Source: Undaria pinnatifida (taxonomy: Eukaryota; Sar; Phaeophyceae; Laminariales; Alariaceae). Taken from it: a stretch of DNA of 64,000 bases. Of this stretch, positions 24,701 through 34,619 are shown one piece after another. The stretch covers positions 372,001 through 436,000 of the forward strand of contig JABAKD010000030.1 of assembly GCA_012845835.1 (NCBI GenBank). Direction: 5' to 3'. Below the pieces are notes generated by a model, which worked only from the letters and a program-made list of their open reading frames with translations, was not told the origin of the DNA and searched no databases. Numbering within the stretch: position 1 is the first letter of the stretch; the number at the start of each line of letters is the position of its first letter. The translations under genes and the position numbers were made by a program.

Positions 24701-27485
24701 AGATCATCTAGATCATATTCACCATATATATCATGCCTGGTATACATCATATAGATCATTGATATCATAGATATCATAGAGATCGTATAGATCATATAGA
24801 TCATATAGATCATAGAGATAATGTAGATCGTATAAATCATATACATCATATATCTGTTGCCATGGTATGTTGCGCAGGATCACGCAAAGTTCTTATCTAA
24901 CCCAGGAAACATGTGCTACATCATTAAGATTTTCCGGCTCCCACTGCTCAACATGATCTAAGGACATGCAGATCATATAGATCATGTAGTTAAGGGACCT
25001 GTCGTCCCTGAAAGACACAGATCAGCAACAGATCATTAGGGATCTGGTCTGTACAGCGTGTGTAAATAAGCCACCCGCCGCCGTTGGCTCGATGGAAGAC
25101 GCACGCTGCGATGGGGATACACGTAAAAGGTGCTGAGGCACCTGATTCGAGGACCTCTATACCCCAAACAGCAACAGCAACAGCAACTCATCTGTTTATA
25201 ATCGAAGCACGAAAGTTCAACCTTACGAACGGTCCAATGGCCTACTCTAGGTATGTAACGAATACAATGTACAACCTTCCCGCTTCGGGGTGTGGTTGTG
25301 GTTGGAAATCCCGGGAGTTTGTGGCAAGTTGAAAAAGGGGAGAAAAAACACCTTCGAACACTAGAGACAACCCCCCCCCCCATCAGTAAGCCACCGCCGC
25401 AAGCAACCCGGCATGTAACACAGACCCCAGCCCAAACGAGTTCATGCCTACAGGGTGTAATGCTAAAATACACATCAAGAAGCTACAGCACAAACATTTC
25501 GCCAACGCGCCAAGTACCGGGGCAGGTGACACCGGCCAGCGTGAGCGTGTGTATCGTTTAGTGTACGATAGAGGTTGCATTTCTCTTCGGCTGAAACATG
25601 TTGAAATGCTACTGTTGTGTTTGCACAATACAAGTAGAGCCATCCCACGCTAGGGTTGCAGCATCAGTCCCTGAGCTCTCCTCGCATGAGGAACTCAATA
25701 TCTCACCCGAAAAACGACTTGGAAGGCATTCGATCGTACAACCCGTCCAAGCTTCTATGCCTTGGCCCTAGTCCTAAAAATATATGTATTCGTGAAATTG
25801 CTTCACTGACCGGTAGTTCCTCGCATGAGGAGCTCAATTGGCAAGGGACTTTTTGGCGCAATCATGCAACTGCAGCCCCTACCGTGGGATGACTCATTTT
25901 TTGATATTTTTGTCTACCTACTCGTAGGTCATGGGATTGCTCTTCGGGGTTTGCATTTGCACTTTCAGTTTTTCTCGAAATCATTTTTTTTTTTTTTTTT
26001 TGTTATCTCTAGTGAGAAGCCCCATAATATATATGAAATCTTCGATCTCACAGCTGGAGTGTATTTTCATTTTTTATAATATATATAAAAGAGCTGTGCA
26101 CCTCTCTACTGTAGCATGCGTCCAAGAGTTGCCCCTTGCTGTTCAAGCCCGCGTCCGGAGGAGGTAAGACAACTTGCTCATTGAGTGCTCCTGAGACGCG
26201 TACGTAGCACGGCAGTGATCATAGTTTTTTTTTTTTCGCCGTTTTTTTTTTCGCCGTTTTTTTTTCCTCCGGTTGTGACCCGGCCCGCGGGTCGGGTCAG
26301 AAGGTACCAACAAAATCCGCGGGTCGAGTCGGGTCGGGTCAGGGGGTGTTCGAAATGTCACGGGTCGGGTCGGGTCGGGTCGGGTCGGGTCGGGTCGGGT
26401 CGAGTATCACGGGTCGGGCTGGGTCATCCTGACCCCATCCGACCCGCGAGCTGTGACCCGACCCGTGGAATGCCCAGCAATTTTTGACGGACGGGGTCCT
26501 CAATGACGCCGTTACTATTACTAATAGACTCCCCAACATGGTTGGAATACTTGGTACCAGGCGTTGGATTTTGTGTGTGTGTGTTTTTTTGTGGTTGTAT
26601 CGCCAGTACGCCATGTTTTTTTTTTTTTTTTTCTCATTGGGTTGTATGATATGTTCCATCCTCTATGAAGATCAGTTAGAGTATCCCACAGTAGGGGCTC
26701 TGCAGACGTTTCTGAGCTCCAAGCACGAGCCCAATACCTCACCCGAAGCATGCATGGCTTCGAAGACGTTCGTTGGCGCAACCCAACCAACGCTTGTATG
26801 CGCTAGTCCTGAGACAAAGATACCCGTAAACTTGTCGTACCAACCGGGCTTGATTGAGCAGCGGAACCGGCCAAAAAGCTCAACCGGTCAGAAGGTCGGA
26901 ACCGTTTGCCCCCTAAATGGGCGACCTCTATACACGATGCGTATGAAAAATACGCGGAAGTGTGGTGAGCTTAAGCTTTGTTTTTCGACGCCATCCGCCG
27001 GAGCATAAAAAAAAAAAAACTATAACCGTGGAACGACGCCAGAGTTGACATGAGATGCGGAGCTAGACCTCATCGAGTGAGGAAGGGTTCTCAGAAGATA
27101 TTGATGCATTCGCTACCGTAGCTTATGCATCCAGACGCGCCCCTTAGATCAGCATTGCGGCGGAGGTCGCTCAGCTGCGAGTGGAGAATGATGGGCCGCC
27201 ACGGCTGCCTTCGTTGTAGCTGCCTTCGTGGGAGTGACGTGTTTCAAGTACGTCGGTTGCGCGTGTTCTCCATTCCTCTGGTTTTGCTCGTATGAGCGGC
27301 TCTCTCTACGCGTCTACCACCCACTCTAAACGTCCCCTCGTTTGCCCCTCCTCCTCCTCTCTATGTGCGTCTTTTGCTACCTTTTTCTTTTCTTTGGCGC
27401 GTTTGTTAGCGTGGACAAATCGCGCAAGGCCCTGTGGAAACTCTCCGAGGAGCTGGTCGCCTCCGGTTCGAAGAAGAAGCGCTAA
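9449..27485 (+). CDS. Short-chain dehydrogenase/reductase, retinol-dehydrogenase-like, ten exons
   Basis: Exons: 9455-9534, 14845-14968, 18732-18816, 19402-19511, 19854-19973, 20960-21106, 22593-22752, 23389-23506, 24558-24671, 27410-27485. All introns are GT-AG and all phases fit. The sum is 1,134 nt, or 377 residues and TAA. An in-frame ATG lies two codons upstream at 9449. The product is a classical SDR: a Rossmann fold with TGSNGGVG (73-80) for NAD(P) binding, ACR after beta-strand 2, LDLSS with D140, NAG (167-169), the VNSS serine pair (217-218) and YANSK (243-247) with the catalytic Tyr and Lys. The family oxidises or reduces retinoid, steroid or lipid alcohols and ketones; the substrate is not readable here. 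Two N-terminal hydrophobic segments (residues 4-19 and about 36-47) suggest membrane anchoring. The C-terminus is GSKKKR, a basic tail. The nine downstream exons are secure; without the first, translation would start at ATG 14855 (347 residues). The donors after exons 2 and 4 (GTCAGA, GTGGAG) are weak. Introns 1 (5.3 kb), 2 (3.8 kb) and 9 (2.7 kb) are full of repeats. Confidence 0.88.
9455..9534 (+). CDS. Putative first exon of the dehydrogenase gene
   Basis: Starts MTLWQLIVATLGLAQLASFM and ends GNHEDA followed by two bases, then a strong donor GTGAGT. It joins in phase to an acceptor at 14844, which follows a pyrimidine-rich stretch, and then reads MKKSMLEINYG into the next exon. The third positions are almost all G or C. 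It is listed separately because the 5.3-kb intron makes the link less certain than the downstream exons. A model starting at ATG 14855, or one using the 7530-7655 exon with an acceptor at 9469, cannot be excluded. Confidence 0.6.
9609..9650. repeat. GTTC tetranucleotide microsatellite
   Basis: Runs of GTTC units (perfect from about 9621 to 9641) near the start of intron 1. Confidence 0.9.
9765..10150. repeat. Degenerate minisatellite rich in GGGATCTGTATGATCTGCA
   Basis: About ten imperfect units built on GTGGGATCTGTATGATCTGC with interspersed CACATGTTTCGCC, in intron 1. Related GATC-rich wording recurs in the TIR elements at 24.7 and 28.5 kb. Confidence 0.75.
10330..13110 (+). repeat. Long repeat C, copy 1: array of ~41-bp hairpin units with conserved flanks, interrupted
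   Basis: Arrays at 10375-10600 and 12860-13110 are built from units with GAACTTCCAGAAGTTC, an inverted repeat, followed by CGGGTACGGGTATGAATGT. The single-copy-like flanks at 10600-11330 match 54380-54700 and 56130-56340 of the second copy, so this is one dispersed element and not a local satellite. The part 11350-12550 has no counterpart in copy 2 and looks inserted. It lies within intron 1 of the dehydrogenase gene. Confidence 0.8.
11385..12125. repeat. Clustered CAGTCGAAAA / TTTTCGACTG words
   Basis: About a dozen copies of CAGTCGAAAA or its complement alternate in both orientations (11391-11420, 11520, 11935-12110), so many neighbours can pair as hairpins. They lie inside the segment that interrupts repeat C. 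Confidence 0.7.
13141..13222 (+). mobile_element. SINE B, 3' fragment with A-rich tail
   Basis: Matches the 3' end of a dispersed family: CACGACGCGTATGAAAATAC, then AAGCTTTATTTTTCCCCATC and CGCCGGAGGATAAAAAAAA. It joins directly to repeat C. Confidence 0.75.
13605..14640 (+). mobile_element. G-rich element A, copy in intron 1
   Basis: Begins with the family end CAGCTGTGAGATCGAATATT, then TCTTTGCGAGCTGTGTGTGA and CTCCGATCGCGCGTATTACG. The interior has several degenerate units of GGAAACTATAAATCCTTCAA, GAATGCACCAGTTTATC and long G runs. At 14597 the end sequence CACTCCAGCTGTGAGATC recurs in the same orientation. Confidence 0.75.
14978..15035. repeat. GTT microsatellite just inside intron 2
   Basis: About sixteen GTT units start 10 bases after the donor at 14969. 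Confidence 0.95.
15235..15500. repeat. Imperfect CAC/CCA trinucleotide array
   Basis: Dominated by ACCACC with ATCACC and GCCACC variants. The long open frames on both strands here are products of the triplet period and not genes. Confidence 0.9.
16010..16870 (+). repeat. Three-copy GGGGAGGAT...CCCCATCCC repeat
   Basis: Units at about 16028-16105, 16177-16260 and 16772-16845 share GAGGATTGAGCCCCATCCCC or close variants, then TCCGTGTCACTACAACTCCG and ACACCCCGGGGATGAAA. They lie in intron 2. Confidence 0.75.
17080..18731. other. Intron 2 distal part, C/A-rich, no gene
   Basis: Holds CCACCCACC-rich stretches (17220-17480, 17660-17690) and repeated wording around CGCTTTCAGTTCGCCGACAG, also seen at 16300. 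The last 250 bases carry several CATGAAACCATG phrases before the acceptor at 18731. Nothing else is supported. Confidence 0.5.
19050..19250. repeat. CGCACGTTC/CGCATGTTC minisatellite, 9-bp unit
   Basis: About twenty 9-bp units alternate GTTCCGCAT and GTTCCGCAC in intron 3 of the dehydrogenase gene. The 9-bp period gives spurious open frames on both strands. Confidence 0.95.
20284..20330. repeat. TAAGGCGGTATCCCT tandem units
   Basis: Three units of TAAGGCGGTATCCCT lie in intron 5, with related GAGGCGGTCCC and an inverted ACCGCATTACTGGGGG further on (20396-20445). Confidence 0.8.
20554..20624 (+). tRNA. tRNA-Gly (anticodon UCC)
   Basis: The 71 bases fold as a standard cloverleaf. The acceptor pair is ACGCATG with TATGCGT (six Watson-Crick pairs and one G-U). 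The D arm is GTGT/ACAT and the anticodon stem AAACC/GGTTT. Its seven-base loop CTTCCAA has anticodon TCC, and the T arm is CGGAG TTCGATT CTCCG. Discriminator A follows. The A box (TGGTGTAGTGG) and B box (GAGTTCGATTC) fit RNA polymerase III promoters. Two T runs right after it (20626-20638) form a terminator. It lies on the sense strand of intron 5 of the dehydrogenase gene. It could be a tRNA pseudogene or SINE head, but every stem is intact. Confidence 0.85.
21240..21390. repeat. Element A end in an AT-rich palindromic context
   Basis: The inverted family end (TTCGATCTCACAGCTGGAGT) sits between ATATATACTC(C)GGAGTATATAT palindromes at about 21280-21305 and 21355-21380, in intron 6. Confidence 0.75.
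21690..21905 (-). mobile_element. SINE B, near full length
   Basis: Reads on the minus strand. The poly-T at 21690-21718 is its A tail, preceded by the 3' end ATCCGCCGGAGGAT, which can form a small hairpin. The 5' part runs to CTGCCGGGGTTGTAACGAGG. It lies in intron 6. Confidence 0.85.
23600..24000. repeat. Degenerate CGCACCG / CGGTGCGGT region
   Basis: Starts with four ACCGC units (23625-23650). Variants of ACCGCACCG and CGGTGCGGT in both orientations recur to 24000. Intron 8. Confidence 0.6.
24678..25072 (+). mobile_element. GATC-rich MITE D, directly behind a splice donor
   Basis: Begins six bases after the donor of exon 9 with GACAGATCACGATCTAGATC and ends GGATCTGGTCTGTACAGCGT, matching inverted ends of the copy at 28523. 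The interior has many ATAGATCAT units. Confidence 0.7.
25637..25895 (+). mobile_element. MITE E, intron 9 copy
   Basis: The terminal inverted repeat GAGCCATCCCACGCTAGGG, continuing to a GAGCTC-type site, pairs with CCTACCGTGGGATGACTC at the right end. CCTCGCATGAGG palindromes lie near both ends. It matches 30744-31010 in opposite orientation. No open frame. Confidence 0.8.
26035..26090 (-). repeat. Solo end of element A
   Basis: Contains TTCGATCTCACAGCTGGAGT followed by GTATTTTC and an AT-rich tail. Confidence 0.75.
26275..26470. repeat. GGGTC minisatellite
   Basis: Seven perfect CGGGT units at about 26362-26400, flanked by inverted GACCCG-type units, so both strands can form hairpins. Intron 9. 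Confidence 0.9.
26932..27020 (+). mobile_element. SINE B, 3' fragment
   Basis: CACGATGCGTATGAAAAATA through CATCCGCCGGAGCAT and an A tail at 27006-27018. Intron 9. Confidence 0.8.
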
Positions 27486-28522
27486 GACGCCCCACCCTCC
27501 TACATTCGTTTTTGCCACCCCACGTTTAGGGAATTACATCGTCGTTTTTTGCTGAAGATCCGTGCCTTGTTCATCCCGCCAACGAACGCATTGCACCGCA
27601 GAACTGTCGACGTATACGCGTGCATAAATGCGTACACACTTAACTACGTATATGGTACGTGAACTGGTCGGGAATATAAGGACGATAGGGGTATCGATAT
27701 TAATACCCAAACGTTCCTTATACTTCCGTCCGGAGTGGTATGTTTAACAGGCTGGGACGACTCTTCCTGTCGGGGGGGTGTGGGGGGCAGGTCGGGACGG
27801 CGCACGATTTTGACGGTGTGACGTACCGAACGTCGGCCGTAGCAGATAGATTCGTTTTGCCTTGCCTGTTACCGTTGTGCTGTACTATACTACAATATGT
27901 GCTTCGCGCTTAAGACAATGGCGAGTTATGCGCGGCACTGGCGAGCGAGGGAAAAAAAAGAAACAATCAGAAAGCGGTATTTCTTGGGGGGAAAAATTTG
28001 AGACCGGCGTGAGGCAATTGGTAGCTTCACCGTTTGATCATACGAGCAAGCGCTTACCCAGCGGGGATTGGTTGGTTGCTGAGTTTGTGGCCGGGCATCT
28101 CTTTGCGATGAAGGCAGTTCAGGGTATGCTCTCGGTCCACAGCAAGGCGAAAGCCGAAAATCTTACTTTCTTATAGACGCGTTTTAATTTCTCGTACAAT
28201 GCGAATATCAAGAAATGCAACCACTACTACTGTAGACCCGCACACGGGAGATAATATGTAAGGCGTGTGTTTGCTTACGAGGTATTTTACGTGATATTTT
28301 CGGTAGTCCCGCCGTTTTTCATGGGATCGTTTCGGGATGTGGTAGTTGAAGGTTGCGGACAAAATGCATCCCTCCTCCAAATATTTTTTCGCATGCTGTT
28401 ATTTGGCGTGGTGTGGTGTTTTGTTGTTTTGTGTACAATGCGAACAATAAAATAACTTCAGCTGATAGCCGGAAAAAAACTGGCATCGCACAACAGTCAG
28501 AAAGGGAAACGATAAACTACTC
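27486..28522 (+). other. 3' flank of the dehydrogenase gene; weak coding signal at 28069-28176
   Basis: No clear poly(A) signal could be assigned. The frame ending in TAG at 28176 (including RLPSGDWLVAEFVAGHLFAM) has plausible codon use but no convincing splice partners. I would not call a gene. Confidence 0.3.
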
Positions 28523-28799
28523 ACACATCGGACAGATCACGATCTGTGATAGATGATCTAGATCATCTAGATCATCTATAGATCCTATCTGTGTCGTCAT
28601 GGTATGCTTTGTGCAGGATCTGTGTAGCACAGATCCAACCCGCAAAATGTGTGCCATGTCATGCAGATCATACGGCTCCCATCCGGCAACAGTATCTAGA
28701 CAACGCGTCTCATACGATAAACAGAGCAGGGATCTGTACCTGCCCTGAACGACACAGATCATCAACAGATCATATAGAATTCTGATCTGTCCAATGTGT
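28523..28799 (+). mobile_element. GATC-rich MITE D, 277-bp copy
   Basis: The ends ACACATCGGACAGATC and GATCTGTCCAATGTGT are inverted repeats with one mismatch. The interior has GATCTAGATCATCTAGATC, GCAGGATCTGTGTAGCACAG and no open frame. Confidence 0.85.
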
Positions 28800-28884
28800 A
28801 AAAAAAAACCCAGTCGTTTTTAGACATGGCATGCCATGTAGGGAATCTTTCTTGTTTTGTCGCGGGTAGTATTATCAGAATAAT

Positions 28885-29161
28885 ATGGGTGGCGTGTCGA
28901 CGTTCCTTGCCTTTATGATGGCGCCCCTTGTTTTTTTCGGCACAGTTGCGAAAGTCGGCTTGGTGCGTGAGCCAGGGCGTCGAATGAAAGCCCCGTTTGG
29001 TGCGGTGTCCGGTGGGGGTCGTAGGCCGCGACGACGGTTATGTGGCTCTCGTGCACAGTTGCTAGTCCCCGTGCGTTGGCGTTTAACGGCGACCTCGCCG
29101 CTATCTTTGTATTCGGCAAGACCGCTAGAGGGTTTGTTCTGCAGCATGCCGTCGAGGAGAG
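28885..29161 (+). CDS. Possible small secretory or membrane protein, two exons
   Basis: The first exon begins at ATG 28885 (MGGVSTFLAFMMAPLVFFGT, a signal-peptide-like stretch) and ends at a GTGAGC donor around 28966. It joins in phase to an acceptor at about 29060 (GTGCACAG) and continues ASPRALAFNGDLAAIFVFGK to VLQHAVEE, where a donor-like AG|GTACGC occurs at 29162. The next in-phase piece would need a 32-nt intron, which is too short. Otherwise the frame runs on into an Arg-rich tail to about 29234. Product unknown; this may be a pseudogene or a chance reading in GC-rich sequence. Confidence 0.3.
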
Positions 29162-29269
29162 GTACGCGTGCGCACGAGGCATGCCTCCCGCAGCGGGGTT
29201 GGGGGCGAGACGAAGGAGACGTGCTACACGATAGAGGTAGCACATTCTCCTCAAGTGTTTTCTGAATGA

Positions 29270-30743
29270 CGCCGCTTCGCTCCTTGACCCAAAATCGTCG
29301 CTAGGAGTAAGGTGCCTTTGATTATTTGTTTGCGAAAAGAATATAAAGTATTGTGTGTAGCTAGGCCATAGGGTTGCACAAGATTCGCGTTTCAGTTCTT
29401 ACTCAGCATCAGTTTGCCTCAAGAGGGCTTTAGGGCTTATCAGGTTAGGAACCTTTGGAAAAACAAATGGCGCACACCTCTCACACACTTCTACCGTAGC
29501 ATGTATCGCCACTTGAGGATTTGTGTGTCAGTTATTTTTTCTCTGGTGATATGGCAGCAAAAGTGCTGTACTGATTCCCACCGAATACTTTTCCCCATCG
29601 TGCGCGTTGTGATTGAGCGGCATGTATCGGTAATACATTTCTCCCTCGTAAGATATTCTCATATTGTCGCGCATGGTCTAGTCTATATACGGGTGAAAAT
29701 GTACGGTTTACAGCGGTTATTGCTGGTTGCTGGGAAGCAAAAGGTCGTCCTTGAAGGACGCGGCGGCCGTCATTGCTCGCGCGATCTCGAAGAGCGCAAT
29801 AACGTCTACGCGTTGTCAAAAACGTGTTTTTTTCGGCGGTACAGTAACCAATCCTGAAGAACGGTGTTGTTTTGGTTGATGTACATACTCTTCGAGGTTG
29901 AGCGGCGCCGCTTGACCGTCGAAACGGCGCTACTGTCTCGACATCTTTTTCCTCTGCAGTTTGTGCTAGAACCCCTTTGGAACTTGAGAGGGAAACATGT
30001 CGAAAACACTTGGACGAGTAATGGTATATCGGCAACATCTGCGGATTAATGTTCGCCCCTTATGATCGAACAGTAGCAGTGGAAGGTCGGTGTTTTTATA
30101 TGTTAACTGTTGAGGAATATTATCTGCGGATATAGCGCCTGTGTTACTTGCTTCCCCTTTGAGGACTGGAGCAGTTAAAAACAAAATATTATATTTGCTG
30201 CGCGCTCTTCCGTCGGCCTCAAGAAGCAGCCCGCGCTGCCGGGGTAGCGGGCGTTTCCGAATCCCCTCACACGCAAAAGAGGGAGGACTGCGTCACACGC
30301 TTGCAGCATGACGATACTCGTAATCGTACGGCTGCCGCGTGCTTCGTGCGATAGATCTACTATCACTTTTTTTTTGCTAACACAAATTCATTCCTGGCTG
30401 CTGACATGGGCTCCTGAACCCCAAATCGCCGGAATATCGAGTTTTTGTTTCGCAAAAGTGATTTTTGGTATGCTCAAAAGGCCATGGAACGTGTGGTAGG
30501 ATGGGGTTAGCACTTTTTTCGCCGAAATGTTTTCGGAACGACCGGGCTCTTTATTATGATATAACCCAAGAATCGTCGAAAAAATAGTCGTTTTCTTGTT
30601 ACTACTACGCCAATGTGTTTTGCGCTGTACACCGATTTTTAATCGAATTACGGGGTTGTTCATCTGGTACAACTGTTGTTTTCTCCGATTCATTTTTTTT
30701 GGGTCAAGATGGTACAGAGCTTCTCAAGTTGTGAGGAACCTCG
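29270..30743. other. AT-rich stretch, no supported gene
   Basis: Open frames on both strands between 29400 and 30040 have no coding bias. The phrase CTCCTTGACCCAAAA at 29279 recurs at 31739 and inverted near 30700, marking a dispersed repeat. Confidence 0.4.
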
Positions 30744-31010
30744 GAGTCATCCCACGGTAGGGGTTGCAGTTGTATGATTGATTTAAAAAGTCCCTGGGTG
30801 ATTGAGCTCCTCATGTGAGGAACAGCCGGTCAAGGAAGTAATTTCACGAGTACACATATTGTTTTATGACACTAAGGCATAGAAGAAGCTTGATCGGGTT
30901 GTGCGAAGGAATGCCTTCGAAGTCATTTTCGGGGTCATATATTGAGTTCCTTACATGTGAGGAGCTCAGGGACTGATCGATGATGCTGCAACCTTACCGT
31001 GGGATGGCTC
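30744..31010 (-). mobile_element. MITE E, second copy, opposite orientation
   Basis: Starts GAGTCATCCCACGGTAGGGG and ends CCTTACCGTGGGATGGCTC. The interior mirrors the copy at 25637 (AGCTTCTATGCCTTGG appears here as its complement). Degenerate half copies lie at 26685-26840 and 31195-31250. Confidence 0.8.
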
Positions 31011-31264
31011 CTCGGCACGGGACATTTTTTTTTTGCATCTCTACCGTATAGCGTGCGCCCCGGGCCCGCAAGGGAGTGCGCGACGCACTTGCACCATGGC
31101 GATGATGCTCGCTGTGCGTGTTACGATAGAGGTGGCGACTCATCCGACGGTAGTAGGGAAGTGGTGCGGCGGAAATTTCTGTGCTCTCGTAAGATGAAGA
31201 GCTTCGAAGGATCCCACCGTCAAGCATTCGATCGCGCAACCCAACCCAACCAACGTCCAGGCGT

Positions 31265-31470
31265 TTAATTTCACGTACGTGTAAGGTTTTCAGATTTGCA
31301 GGTAAACTCAATACTGCCCCCGCCGGCCTCGAGAGCAGACCTAGAGCCCCCGCCCCCAAAGGATTGGGTTGGGGTTAGGGTTAGGGTTAGGGTTAGGGTT
31401 AGGGTTAGGGTTAGGGTTGGGTCGCTATTGAATCTGCGTGCACACCTAAAAACCTTGCAAGTACGGGCAA
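31265..31470 (+). mobile_element. TIR element with telomeric-repeat core, degenerate copy
   Basis: The left end TTCACGTACGTGTAAGG and the right end CCTTGCAAGTACGGGCAA are decayed versions of the palindromic termini of the copies at 39021 and 41863. The core holds seven TTAGGG units (31375-31420). Confidence 0.75.
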
Positions 31471-31479
31471 CTTCGCGGG

Positions 31480-34083
31480 GGCTGCCCAGCCGACACCTCT
31501 CTGTGCGCCAGTCAAAAAAACGAATATGTTACTTGTATAGCCTAGACTACGTACTCGTCGTGAAGGTGTCAGACTAACTACTACCTGGTACTAAAATTTT
31601 CAATACTGCTGGATGCTCACTTGAGGAGTCCCACCGGCACCAAACGTTGGACCCCAAAACGCGCACAACCCCTATCAAATACCGTGGGATGACTCGGGCA
31701 CCTCTGCCTCTAAAATAGTTTCTCGATTTTGACGGGGCTCCTTGACCCAAAATGTTCGGAATTTTTCGCCATTCTTGTTTCTTTCGCAATATGAGTATGG
31801 TTCGTGTGCTAAGGCCATGGGTTTGTTCGCTCGGGGTTGCCCTTTCAGGTTACTATCCTCAACATCAGTTTTGGTGTTTTTGTGTGTTATAAATAAGGGG
31901 CCAGGCGTAGTCTAGAGGTCCCAAGCGAGGCGTTCCAGAAAATTAAAAGAAGAAATGGCGCAGCTCTACTGCATGCAGTAGCATTTATTTGTCGGCTGCT
32001 CGCCCATCCAATCGTTTGATAGTATACTCGTCGTTTTGTTTGGTTGCGACTCAAATTTTCCCCCTCCACACGAGTTCAGCGGTGGAAGGCGCTTCGATGA
32101 ACACCTGGCTCACTGTAAGGGTCGAGTTGTTGCAGGAAACGGTGCCACCGGCGATCCGCGGCAATGCTTCGCATTCCAGATGTTTACGGGCGTGGAAGCC
32201 GTGGGCTCAGCTCTGGAGTTTGCACGCATATTGCTCGATGCGGGTCTTTCTCGACAGATTTGACGATGAAATAAAGCCACTTGACGCTCCTGGCCGCCCC
32301 ACTACACTAACAGTAGCTCTTGAAAAACGATCATGCACGAAGGGCATTCCTTTTTTAGTTAACGTCCAGCTTTTGTATATTGTACGCATGTGCTGTCCGG
32401 TGACGACGATTTCCAGTTTGGGCTCGCTTGGCGGGAACACCGCCGGCGGTAATGTAGTTGGTTACTTGCCCGGAACGGCGTGAGATTACTTCCAGCACCT
32501 CAACACAACCGGGCAGAGTTAAGAGTGCACATTTACTGCGTACCAAAGGTACGCCTCAATTCGCCAAGCTGCACGCCCGTACTGCACGTCCACCGGAGTC
32601 AGATAGTACCCGTATCGCAGCTGCAGTATTTTCGGGGCTTGTTCCTAGATATCGTGCGTGCGAGTGTAACGCACACTGATAATGGGAACGGGGTGTTCTG
32701 CGGAGAAGGCGTGCACCGTCCCGCGCGTAGGGCGTGCACCGTCCCGCGGAGGGGGCAACACAACACGCGGCCGAGAGAAAATGGATATCCACGCAGGGGG
32801 TGCATGTCGCCCAGGAAGTCATGCAGTCGGACGGAGAGGTGACGGATGGCCACCAGGCTATATGATCTCGCAGAGAAGAGCAGGAGATCTGCAACGGGCA
32901 CTCACGGAGGGGTACGGAGTAGCCAAGGGGGGGCACATAACCCCAATACCGAGGATTTGGGTCAGGGGGGGGGGGGATGAAGCTCCAGGGGAAAGTGCGG
33001 ATCGTCCTGTAGAGCATGGAATCCTCGAGAAGGATGTACTTCTATTTCGCCCTGACAGGAACGGTGCCCAGGAGAAGGGCACATAACACCCAAGCGCACG
33101 GGAACCCCGGCGGGGTACGTGGAGCCTTGTACGTCGTGGGGACCTCGTCAAGACGGGGTACGGAGTACGGAGCTCAGATTAAAGAATAAAGCCCCAGGGA
33201 TGTTCGCTGGAAGGAACTATCTATTGGACTACTTGAGTGACATAGAAACTTCAGTCATGTGTTGGGAGTAGCCCGATAGGTGGTCCCTTCTTTCTAACCA
33301 ACAAGGAAAGGGCCTAGGGGGGACTCGAGAGGTAATGGAGCCTCTTCGGGGGGGGGGGGACCTCGGTGGCAGGAACTTAACCCGTTTGAGACTTCAGCTG
33401 AAAACATTTCGGACAAAAATCTGCCGATTGCAATATCGACCACACGAAGCAATCCGAGCAGCTGCTGGTGTACTGTGGGAGATCTGTTCGAACTGCAACT
33501 CGCAGGAAGCCGTGAGGCAAGCGTGAGGCATGACGATACTCGGATTGTCTCAATACTTTCCTGCTTGACGCTTGATTATATCGTGCTCGTCGCTTTTGGG
33601 TCTGTATTTACGGGTTCCAAAAAGGTTAAGGAGCGGAAATCTCTGTGGCAGGGCGGAGTACGGGGCGTTAGACAAGTGAACTCGTGTATGTAGGTGGCGG
33701 TGACAGGTTGGGCCAGATTCTGCAGTCGTTCTCGAACCCGCAGATCCACACATATTGGGGGAGTACGAAGCGCTCCGGCCGAAGGCACAGGAAGAATCAT
33801 GGAGCGCCTTGGATAACCTACATATCATCCCACCAAGGGACATAGTGTGCGTCGGGCAGCCTGACATAGCTGGAAGGAGAGCGAAATACCCAAGTTTGCA
33901 TACATACTCCGTAGGGAGGTACGGAGCATCCTCGAGGACACATAATCACATGTCGGGGCAGGAGCCTTCCGCAACAGTATTGAGGTGTGGTATCGGCGGA
34001 CGGCGAGTAGGATGTAGTCGCTGTCAACCTGCCAGTAAAATTGGGCCGGAAAATTAGTCCGACACGGTGTTGCGCAATCGGAA
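31480..34083. other. Mixed sequence, no supported gene
   Basis: The longest frame, 31989-32483, has no recognisable domain, and an opposing minus-strand frame (32440-32207) reads about as well. G runs lie at 32967 and 33350. Short phrases such as GGTACGGAGTA recur (32918, 33159, 33922). Confidence 0.4.
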
Positions 34084-34303
34084 GCGCATTGGAATCACAG
34101 ACCACATGACAACAACTGCTTCGGCCACTCTTCTGGCAGCTGTATCGTAGCAAGATTGATAAAATTCGCGATAGCAGCTACGCCAACAGGGCGCATTGGA
34201 ATCACAGACCACAGAGGACAACAACTGCTTCGGCCACTCTTCAGGCAGCTGTATCGTAGCAAGAATGATAAAATTCGCGATAGCAGCTGCGCCAACAGGA
34301 AAT
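34084..34303 (+). repeat. Tandem duplication, ~107-bp unit
   Basis: GCGCATTGGAATCACAGACC to AGCAGCTACGCCAACAGG occurs twice in succession. The second copy has a small AGG insertion and a few substitutions, so the duplication is recent. Confidence 0.95.
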
Positions 34304-34619
34304 ACCAACTGCGAGTTGCGAACGGGCATCCAAGTATGACTAGCGCAAGGGCGTGGGGCCGACAACACAGCACATGGACGGTGTTCTAGTTGCAGATAAT
34401 GCCATCGAAGGCAAGAGGGACGCCGGGGGTGACCAAGACCGGCACAAGTTCTAATATCAGCGTCTATGAGGACGTGTTCAGGCTCGATCCCGACGCAGAA
34501 AAAATATTATTTTGCTACCAGGGGCGACAAGGATGGCACGGGTGGTTCTGCTCGGGGAATGGAACCTTGCTCGTCGATGTACTACAGCTAGGGAGGCTCT
34601 GGCCCTCACCCAATGCTTA

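Noticed and set aside
29194-29269. Third exon for the small gene at 28.9 kb
   Set aside because: It would leave an intron of 32 nt, too short for normal splicing.
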